Shown here piece by piece: positions 1-5,113 of a stretch of 14,810 bases of DNA. The notes under the pieces are model-generated. The model searched no databases. It saw only the letters and a list, made by a program, of their open reading frames with translations, and was not told the origin of the DNA. The stretch spans positions 1 to 14,810 of the forward strand of contig JAVVEZ010000084.1 in assembly GCA_032250895.1 (NCBI GenBank). Reading direction: 5' to 3'. The translations under genes and the position numbers were made by a program. The first letter of the stretch is position 1, and every line of letters begins with the position of its first letter. The stretch comes from JAVVEZ01 sp032250895 (GTDB lineage: Bacteria > Pseudomonadota > Gammaproteobacteria > Pseudomonadales > Pseudohongiellaceae).

Positions 1-2
1 TT

Positions 3-314
3 GATCGCTACACTTATCGTGTTACTTGGTCAGAAGACGACCAGGAGCATGTCGGTTTGTGTGTTGAATTCCCCTCGCTGAGCTGGTTGGAGCTTACTCC
101 GGAAGACGCCTTGAAAGGGATTCGTAAACTGGTGCACAAATGCGTCACCGACATGAAGAAGGACCAGGAGAATATTCCAGAGCCGCTGGCGTCGAAGCAA
201 TTCAGCGGCAAGTTTATGGTACGTGTTCCGCCTGAGATGCACCGAATGCTTACTATTCAGGCTGCCGAGTCTGGTGTAAGCCTGAACCGCCTGATTTCAA
301 GCAAGTTGCACTGA
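3..314 (+). CDS. hicB: HicB-family antitoxin, 5' end cut by the window edge
   Basis: The reading frame is already open at the left edge, so the first few codons lie outside; 103 residues are visible. The N-terminal part (YRVTWSEDD, then VGLCVEFPSLSW) matches the HicB-like domain that neutralises the HicA mRNA interferase. The C-terminal part (GKFMVRVPPEMHRMLTIQAA, then GVSLNRLISSKL) matches the ribbon-helix-helix DNA-binding domain used for autorepression. This two-part arrangement and the length fit typical HicB of about 110 residues. HicA, a small dsRBD-like toxin, normally lies directly upstream and would be off the window; none follows downstream. An internal TTG at 57 is not needed as a start, because conserved HicB sequence is encoded before it. 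The family call is confident. Whether an active toxin partner exists cannot be seen. Confidence 0.85.
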   Translation, partial: DRYTYRVTWSEDDQEHVGLCVEFPSLSWLELTPEDALKGIRKLVHKCVTDMKKDQENIPEPLASKQFSGKFMVRVPPEMHRMLTIQAAESGVSLNRLISSKLH

Positions 315-461
315 AATGCACGTAACAGGCATATGCAGCCAACGCTGAAAAGCAGAGCGGTTGATTTGCGGCCTTACACGTCTCCATAATTCGAAATCGA
401 GGTAACGATTGGAAGCCTTTCAAGACAAAGTCAAGCGCCTAATCGGGTAGCGGGGTTATCC

Positions 462-477
462 AAGGAGCCTCTGAATA
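462..477 (+). repeat. 16-bp direct repeat, left copy
   Basis: The sequence aaggagcctctgaata is identical to 928-943. The two copies bracket the GNAT gene, 466 bp apart. The pair could be a duplication made by insertion or recombination, or remnants of IS ends. No transposase lies between them. Confidence 0.75.
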
Positions 478-515
478 CTCTGGCGTTAAATGACCAGAAA
501 AGTCAGGAAAGTAAC

Positions 516-929
516 GTGAAAATAACAACAGTCAAAGCAGAGTTGGATGTTCATCTCATTCATGCGTTTCTCTCGCAGCAATCCAGTTGGGCCAAAGGCA
601 TCTCCTTGGCTGTTGTTCAGAAGTCCATTGAAAACTCATTGTGTTTTGGAGGCTTCCTCGAGGAGCGTCAAATCGCATTCGCCCGCGTGATCTCGGATTT
701 CTCCACTTACGCAAACCTGGTTGATGTATTTGTACTCCCCACGGAGCGAGGTAAGGGCTACAGCAAAATCCTGATGAAGGCGGTTGTGGAACATCCGAAA
801 CTCCAAGGGCTAAGGCGGTTCACCCTGGCAACTGCTGATGCACATGGGCTGTATCGGCAGTTTGGGTTCAGGTCACTAGCCAAACCTGAATCATTCGTGG
901 AAAGATATGATCCTGAAATTTATGCCTAA
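516..929 (+). CDS. GNAT-family N-acetyltransferase
   Basis: A 137-residue protein with the single-domain GNAT fold, which transfers an acetyl group from acetyl-CoA to an amine. The acetyl-CoA pyrophosphate-binding motif A is clear: VDVFVLPTERGKGYSKILM, with the R-G-K-G-Y core at roughly residues 77-83. The C-terminal ATADAHGLYRQFGF is the usual motif B strand/helix (LYxxFGF). The substrate is unknown; the nearest recognisable type is a general small-molecule GNAT. The start is GTG at 516, preceded by an AGGA Shine-Dalgarno 8 nt upstream. Its stop codon overlaps the right copy of the 16-bp direct repeat. With the neighbouring HicB gene it forms an accessory-looking block of lower GC than the mer genes. 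Small GNATs can be toxins, but no RHH antitoxin gene adjoins it, so that reading is not favoured. Confidence 0.85.
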   Translation: MKITTVKAELDVHLIHAFLSQQSSWAKGISLAVVQKSIENSLCFGGFLEERQIAFARVISDFSTYANLVDVFVLPTERGKGYSKILMKAVVEHPKLQGLRRFTLATADAHGLYRQFGFRSLAKPESFVERYDPEIYA

Positions 930-943
930 GGAGCCTCTGAATA
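928..943 (+). repeat. 16-bp direct repeat, right copy
   Basis: Second copy of aaggagcctctgaata. Its first two bases are the last two of the GNAT stop codon TAA (927-929), so the repeat boundary coincides with the end of the gene. Confidence 0.75.
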
Positions 944-959
944 ACCCGTTATCCCCGTT

Positions 960-987
960 GCATTCTTTCCCGCGCAGGCGGGGATGC
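960..987. repeat. REP-like palindrome / possible bidirectional terminator
   Basis: GCAT...CCCGC-gcag-GCGGG...ATGC forms an imperfect hairpin between the convergent GNAT and merC genes. It resembles the widespread proteobacterial intergenic repeats with a CATTCCCGC...GCGGGAAT core. No strong T-run follows on either strand, so a repeat role is more likely than a classical terminator. Confidence 0.5.
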
Positions 988-1009
988 AGATCCTGCTTCA
1001 ATTATGCGT

Positions 1010-1420
1010 CTATGCCTGGTTGTCAGTGACAGCGTCACAGCGGCGGTTTCTGCCCGCAACCATGTCCCAGATCGAAACGCCCAGCATGAAAGCCAGCCCG
1101 GGATACAAGTAGGCGCCATTCATGGTTCTGGCGCCGATCAGTATCAACACCGGGCCGATGACACCGAGCACACTGCGCTGCCATTGCCGGTGGCTGAACC
1201 AGCCCAGCAGGTTGAGCACCAGAACGATGCTGGCCACTATCGGCAACACGCTGCCCACCAGCACGCCCTCCCATTGGCCCAGAAACCCCAGACCCAGCGC
1301 AGAACCCAGGCCGGCCAGAGCAGGAAAGCAGGCGGGACAGCCCATGGCACTGACCAGTGATCCGCCAAACCCGGCCTTGTCACCGGCACGGGTCATGATG
1401 GCGAGTACATCTTTCAACAT
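1010..1420 (-). CDS. merC: Mercuric ion transporter MerC
   Basis: A 136-residue inner-membrane protein with about four hydrophobic segments that brings Hg(II) into the cytoplasm for reduction. MerC hallmarks are present: SAMGCPACFPALA with the first-helix metal-binding pair Cys28/Cys31, then LGWFSHRQWQRSVLGVIGP in the middle and LAFMLGVSIWDMV near the end. Family length is about 140. In this copy I see only one C-terminal cysteine (Cys128), whereas Tn21 MerC has two there. An ATG five codons upstream (1435) is possible, but the internal ATG at 1420 is preceded by GGAGG at 8 nt and is preferred. It is the last gene of the merA-merC unit, 54 bp after merA. With no merT or merP in view, MerC is the only visible Hg importer. 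Confidence 0.9.
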   Translation of the reverse strand: MLKDVLAIMTRAGDKAGFGGSLVSAMGCPACFPALAGLGSALGLGFLGQWEGVLVGSVLPIVASIVLVLNLLGWFSHRQWQRSVLGVIGPVLILIGARTMNGAYLYPGLAFMLGVSIWDMVAGRNRRCDAVTDNQA

Positions 1421-1474
1421 GACAAGTTCCTCCATCGTGGTTTTTCAACATTCATACAATTCCTTCCAGACGGT

Positions 1475-2920
1475 TCAGCCCGCACAGCAGGACAGTTGCT
1501 TGACGTCCCTGCTGAAGGTCTGCGCCGCGAGCTTCAGACCCTCGACCATGGTCAGATACGGGAACAGGCGATCGGCGATCTCGTCGACCGTCATCCGCTG
1601 ATGGATCGCCAGCGCGGCGGTCTGGATCAACTCACCGGCATTGGCGCTCACGGCCTGAACCCCGAGCAGGCGCTTCGAGCCAGTCTCGGCGACCAGCTTG
1701 ATGAAGCCACGGGTATCGAAGTTGGCCAGCGCACGGGGAACATGTTCCAGGCCCAGCGTGCGGGATTCGACTTCTATGCCCTGGCGTTTCGCCTCCGCCT
1801 CGGACAGGCCGACCGTGGCCACCTGCGGGTCGGTGAAGACCACCGCGGGCATGGCACGCAGATCGAGTGTGGCTTCGCCGCCGGTCATGTTGATGGCCGC
1901 CCGGGTGCCGGCCGCCGCCGCCACATAAACGAACTGCGGCTGGTTGCTGCAATCGCCGACCGCATAGATGCCGGCAGCACGGGTGCGCATGTGATCGTCG
2001 ATGATGATCGCGCCATTCTTGTCGGTGTCGACCCCGGCTGCCTGCACATTCAGGTTGTGCGTGTTCGGCGCGCGACCGGCGGCCACGAGCAGCCGATCGG
2101 CCTCGAGTTCCCCATGCCGGGTCAGCAGACGAAATACACCATCGGCATAGTCCACCCGGCTGGCTTCGGTATGGTCCAGCACCGCGATGCCTTCAGCGCG
2201 GAACACGTCTGTCAGGGCCTCGCCGATGGCCGGATCCTCGCGGAAAAGCAGCGTACTGCGGGCCAGTATCGTGACCTGGCTGCCCAGCCGGGCGAAGGCC
2301 TGGGCCAGCTCCAGCGCCACCACCGAGGAGCCGATCACGGCCAGACGTTCGGGCAGGGTTGCGCTTTCCAGTGCCTCGGTGGACGTCCAGAACGGTGTGT
2401 CCATCAGGCCCGGGATCGGCGGGATCGCCGGCTGGGCGCCCGTCGCGATCAGACAACGGTCGAAGGTCAGGCTTTTGCGGGTGCCGGATTCAGCTTCGAT
2501 CGCCAGCGTTTGTGCATCGACAAAGTGCGCCTGGCCACGAACCAGAGTGATTGCCTCCTGCCCGTCCAGGATGGACTGATACTTTGCCTGGCGCAATTCC
2601 TCGACACGGGCCTGCTGCTGGGCGAAGAGCCGCTTGCGATCGACCACCGGCGTCTGCGCGGAGATGCCGTCATCGAAGGGGCTGGTCGAGCGCACATGGG
2701 CGACATGGGCCGCCTGGATCATGATCTTCGACGGCACACAGCCGATGTTGACGCAGGTGCCACCGAGGGTGCCGCGTTCGATCATCGTCACCCGGGCGCC
2801 GGCCTCGACCGCGCGAATGGCCGCCGCGAAGGCGCCGCTGCCGCTGCCGATAATGGCGACGTGCAGTGTGCCGCAACCGCTTGAAGAGTCGATTTGATAT
2901 TCACCTGCTGATGCCATCAT
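1475..2920 (-). CDS. merA: Mercuric reductase MerA, short form without N-terminal HMA domain
   Basis: A 481-residue cytoplasmic flavoprotein that reduces Hg(II) to Hg(0) with NADPH. Visible signatures are the FAD-binding GSGSGA (25-30), the redox-active pair Cys56/Cys61 in GGTCVNIGCVPSK, and the NADPH-binding AVIGSSVVALELAQAFARLG. The second FAD motif is GIYAVGDCSNQPQFVYVAA, and the C-terminal vicinal pair Cys478/Cys479 hands Hg(II) to the active site. The protein starts about 20 residues before the FAD domain, so the GMTCxxC heavy-metal-associated domain of Tn501 MerA (561 residues) is absent. The frame stays open to 3061, but that part would overlap the operator and merR. ATG at 2920 has AAGGA about 6 nt upstream and is chosen. 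It lies directly behind the MerR-controlled promoter and is followed by merC. Confidence 0.97.
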   Translation of the reverse strand: MMASAGEYQIDSSSGCGTLHVAIIGSGSGAFAAAIRAVEAGARVTMIERGTLGGTCVNIGCVPSKIMIQAAHVAHVRSTSPFDDGISAQTPVVDRKRLFAQQQARVEELRQAKYQSILDGQEAITLVRGQAHFVDAQTLAIEAESGTRKSLTFDRCLIATGAQPAIPPIPGLMDTPFWTSTEALESATLPERLAVIGSSVVALELAQAFARLGSQVTILARSTLLFREDPAIGEALTDVFRAEGIAVLDHTEASRVDYADGVFRLLTRHGELEADRLLVAAGRAPNTHNLNVQAAGVDTDKNGAIIIDDHMRTRAAGIYAVGDCSNQPQFVYVAAAAGTRAAINMTGGEATLDLRAMPAVVFTDPQVATVGLSEAEAKRQGIEVESRTLGLEHVPRALANFDTRGFIKLVAETGSKRLLGVQAVSANAGELIQTAALAIHQRMTVDEIADRLFPYLTMVEGLKLAAQTFSRDVKQLSCCAG

Positions 2921-2954
2921 GGGTTTTCCTTGTGAATCTGTCCTGGATGGCGCA

Positions 2955-2985
2955 ACCTTACTCCCGGACTTAAGTACGGAGTCAA
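2955..2985 (-). promoter_or_regulatory. MerR-controlled mer promoter/operator with 19-bp spacer
   Basis: Read on the minus strand: -35 TTGACT (2985-2980), then a 19-bp spacer CCGTACTTAAGTCCGGGAG, then -10 TAAGGT (2960-2955). The overlong 19-bp spacer is the known hallmark of MerR-activated promoters, where MerR-Hg twists the DNA. The dyad runs from ACTCCGTAC to GTCCGGGAGT. Compared with the Tn501-type site (right half GTACGGAAGT) it has two changes in the merA-proximal half. The -35 ends only 5 bp before the merR start, so MerR would also repress its own gene. Confidence 0.93.
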
Positions 2986-2990
2986 GTGCC

Positions 2991-3437
2991 ATGCAGAACA
3001 CTCTTGAAAATCTGACCATTGGTGGCTTCGCCAGTGCTGCCGGCGTCAATGTGGAGACCATCCGCTTCTATCAACGCAAGGGCTTGCTGCTTGCGCCAGA
3101 CAAACCACCGGGCAGCATTCGTCGCTATGGCGAGGCGGATGTCACGCGGCTACGTTTCGTGAAATCGGCCCAGCGCCTGGGTTTCAGCCTCGATGAGGTT
3201 GCCGGACTGCTCAAACTCGAGGATGGTGCGCACTGCGATGAGGCATGCCAACAGGCGGAAAGAAAACTGGCGGATGTGCATGCCAGGCTCGCCGATCTAC
3301 AGCGCATCGAGGCTGCGTTGACAGACCTGGTCGAGCGCTGCAGCGCTGCCAATGGCAACGTTTGCTGTCCACTCATTGCTGCTCTGCATGGAGGGGCTGA
3401 CAGGGGGGATAACAACAATATCGACAGGGACGTATAG
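2991..3437 (+). CDS. merR: Mercury-responsive transcriptional regulator MerR
   Basis: A 148-residue dimeric regulator that represses, and with Hg(II) activates, the divergent merA promoter. The N-terminal winged helix-turn-helix is typical: LTIGGFASAAGVNVETIRFYQRKGLL. A dimerisation coiled coil follows, and the three Hg-binding cysteines stand at the canonical positions Cys82, Cys117 and Cys126 in AHCDEAC, ERCSAA and NVCCPLI. An extra Cys125 sits beside Cys126. The frame opens upstream, but ATG at 2991 aligns with known MerR starts and leaves the operator free. No good Shine-Dalgarno precedes it, which is common for merR. It is transcribed away from merA-merC. The tail after GGADRGD is slightly longer than in Tn501 MerR (144 residues). 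Confidence 0.96.
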   Translation: MQNTLENLTIGGFASAAGVNVETIRFYQRKGLLLAPDKPPGSIRRYGEADVTRLRFVKSAQRLGFSLDEVAGLLKLEDGAHCDEACQQAERKLADVHARLADLQRIEAALTDLVERCSAANGNVCCPLIAALHGGADRGDNNNIDRDV

Positions 3438-3450
3438 AGCCGAAAAGCCC

Positions 3451-3483
3451 GGCAGCCGACGTACTTGAAGCATGTCGGCTGCC
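3451..3483. repeat. 10-bp perfect inverted repeat after merR
   Basis: GGCAGCCGAC (3451-3460) and GTCGGCTGCC (3474-3483) form a perfect stem with a 13-nt loop, 13 bp after the merR stop. No T-run follows on the plus strand; on the minus strand GGGCTTTTCGG follows. It may be a weak terminator for one or both convergent genes, or a site next to the palindromic element that begins 2 bp further on. Confidence 0.6.
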
Positions 3484-3485
3484 AG

Positions 3486-3653
3486 CTAGGAGTCTGCGCC
3501 GTAGGAACGATTGAGCCGAGGGTTTTCCACATTGAGGCCATTTTTTCGATCGTCCGAGGCGCATAGTGGTGACTATGTAACGAGGAGGATCGGGAAAATG
3601 GACCAATGTGGGGAAGTCGCAGGCCGATTGGTTTCTACGGCGCAGACTCCTAG
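3486..3653. mobile_element. 168-bp full-length palindromic element (MITE-like) with perfect 19-bp terminal inverted repeats
   Basis: The ends are ctaggagtctgcgccgtag (3486-3504) and its exact reverse complement (3635-3653). The centre is CATAGT-ggtg-ACTATG (3562-3577). Both are symmetric about the same point, 3569.5. The intervening arms also pair with mismatches and small bulges, for example the CACATTG / CAATGTG and CCATTTT / AAAATGG blocks. The whole element could therefore form one long hairpin. It has no convincing gene. If CTAG is a 4-bp target duplication, the terminal repeats begin at GAGTCTGCG; because CTAG is itself palindromic this cannot be decided here. It ends directly beside the TAA of the minus-strand gene at 3654. 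A non-autonomous transposon derivative is the best explanation. A large bidirectional terminator is a secondary possibility. Confidence 0.7.
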
Positions 3654-4790
3654 TTACTGGCTGAATTCCGGCGTCATATCCCGGCAGGGCTGCACCTCGA
3701 AAGGCACATCGGAGAGATACATGACATCATAGCTGGCATAGGGCGCCGCCAGGTAAACCGGATCCCTTGCGGTATAGTCACGCCGCAGCGCCATCTTTTC
3801 GGTATCGAGCGTGAAGCGTTCCACGATATGCAGTTGCTCACTGTTGCGGGTGGGCGGGGACAGCACGCCTTCGGCAAAGCCGATGGTATCAACCACCAGC
3901 GTATCGCCTTCCCAGTTACCGATGGAATGACCGGCATAGCTCGGCTCCAGATCAGCCGGATGCCTGGCCATGCCTACATGGATGCGACGTTTGAAGTTGT
4001 ACAGACCGTAGGTGATATCGATGACCTTTTCACCTGCCGCTGTGGTGCTCTGCTTGAACTGATTGATCGGCCAGTCAGCGGTCCAGTCACGAATGATGCT
4101 GGTCGGTTTGCAGGCAAACCAGGGATTGTCTTCCGGCGATCGGCGATTGAACGCCTTGGCGGCGGCCTGACCCTTTTCCGTATAGACGGCTGTCGGTCGT
4201 GGCGGCTGCATCTCTCGCAGCTGTTCCAGGCTCAGTTTGCCACTGGCAAAATCCGCTGTCAGGCTCTTGGGTATCATGGACCCATTGCCACCACTGGGTG
4301 GTACTGTCAGCACCAGTTGTTCCACGGCCCAGTCGCCACTGATGTTGAGCTGGCCATCGGCCAGACGCAGCGGGCGCTTGGAGGTATCGACGGGAGTGTT
4401 GGTAGAAAACTGGTCATTGCGGTTCACTTCGGCCGAACCATCGAGGGAGAAGCTTTCGATGTAGCAGGCACCGGGATCATCACGGTGCGGGTGGCCCTTG
4501 ATATCCACGTGGGCACCCACCTTGAACATGTCGATGGACCAGCCGGAACGCTTGATCAGTGTGGCGGCGCGCATTTCGCAGCGCATGCGCAGCGGCTTGC
4601 CATCCGCACCGCTCACGTCAAGCTCCATGTAGGAATGCGGGTTTACCAGGTTCATCTTGACGAGTGTGCCTGACCACTCGCCATCGGCATTCATCTGGAA
4701 CAGGCCAAAGCCATGGTGTGCCCAGGCAGGGCTGCTGCCGGCAATGATTGCCGCAGCCAGTGCCGTGCTGGTGAATAGTTGTCTGCGCAT
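3654..4790 (-). CDS. Secreted DUF6152-type protein of unknown function
   Basis: A 378-residue protein with a Sec signal peptide (MRRQLFTSTALAAAIIAGSS, cleavage likely after PAWA at about residue 24), followed by the AHHGFG start typical of DUF6152 proteins. The N-terminal domain (about 25-115) has the family's NPHSYMELDV, WSIDMFKVGAHV and GHPHRDDPGACY blocks. The C-terminal half (about 260-370) has YAGHSIGNWEGDTLVVDTIGF and RNSEQLHIVERF, seen in many secreted proteins of environmental proteobacteria and acidobacteria. No enzymatic function is established that I can name, and I do not assign one. Start ATG 4790 has AGGAA 6 nt upstream. It converges on merR, with the palindromic element between them. 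The name comes from recalled family motifs and should be confirmed by a profile search. Confidence 0.75.
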   Translation of the reverse strand: MRRQLFTSTALAAAIIAGSSPAWAHHGFGLFQMNADGEWSGTLVKMNLVNPHSYMELDVSGADGKPLRMRCEMRAATLIKRSGWSIDMFKVGAHVDIKGHPHRDDPGACYIESFSLDGSAEVNRNDQFSTNTPVDTSKRPLRLADGQLNISGDWAVEQLVLTVPPSGGNGSMIPKSLTADFASGKLSLEQLREMQPPRPTAVYTEKGQAAAKAFNRRSPEDNPWFACKPTSIIRDWTADWPINQFKQSTTAAGEKVIDITYGLYNFKRRIHVGMARHPADLEPSYAGHSIGNWEGDTLVVDTIGFAEGVLSPPTRNSEQLHIVERFTLDTEKMALRRDYTARDPVYLAAPYASYDVMYLSDVPFEVQPCRDMTPEFSQ

Positions 4791-5113
4791 TGTGTTTCCT
4801 CTGTTGCCTGGTGAATGCCTGTCCCCTTGAAAAAATCGTCTTGGAACCCGGGCGAAAGCAGTATAGCGCTTTCACATATCGAAAATCCTGTTGGAAATTG
4901 GGAAAAAATAAGGAAGTTTCAACGCTGCTGAAATCCCTGCCGACCAGGTGACCCTGGATGGACGCCTCCTGAGCACCCGCGGCCACCGGGAACAGCAGCG
5001 GCTACTGCGCCTCGTTCATAAAACACATCTTCATAAAACAGGTTTCCATTCTTTTGGGTTTGGCGTAATTTCCCGTTTTTAAAAAACCAAACTGCCAGGA
5101 CAAGGCCATCCCG
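4791..5113. other. 323-bp intergenic region between divergent genes
   Basis: It separates the minus-strand DUF6152 gene from the plus-strand GT41 gene, so it must hold promoters for both. Besides the candidate site at 4854-4873 it has a tandem-like pair of ttcataaaaca (5015-5025 and 5030-5040) and an AT-rich stretch at 5066-5086. I see no RNA gene and no convincing small ORF. Confidence 0.6.
4854..4873 (-). promoter_or_regulatory. Candidate -10 hexamer inside a small palindrome upstream of the DUF6152 gene
   Basis: GAAAGC (4854-4859) and GCTTTC (4868-4873) are inverted repeats. The 8-bp loop contains AGTATA, which read on the minus strand is the -10-like TATACT, about 65 bp before the start at 4790. 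No convincing -35 is visible. It could be a promoter with an overlapping operator, but support is weak. Confidence 0.3.

Noticed and set aside
315..515. Possible integron attC site between the HicB and GNAT genes (GTTAAAT at 485-491 fits the GTTRRRY core)
   Set aside because: No matching RYYYAAC partner follows the HicB stop, no convincing L boxes, and no second core follows the GNAT gene. A cassette array is not supported.
1496..2884. Long plus-strand open frame (462 codons) opposite merA
   Set aside because: Antisense shadow caused by GC-rich codon use of merA; the merA frame carries all catalytic motifs.
2921..3061. N-terminal extension of MerA
   Set aside because: It would run through the mer operator and into merR, shows no metal-binding GMTCxxC motif, and a good Shine-Dalgarno supports the start at 2920.
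3511..3732. 73-codon plus-strand frame across the palindromic element
   Set aside because: It crosses both the palindrome and the DUF6152 3' end, has no family resemblance, and is explained by the non-coding repeat.
3828..4673. 281-codon open frame antisense to the DUF6152 gene
   Set aside because: No recognisable domain; the opposite strand encodes a complete signal peptide and conserved family motifs.
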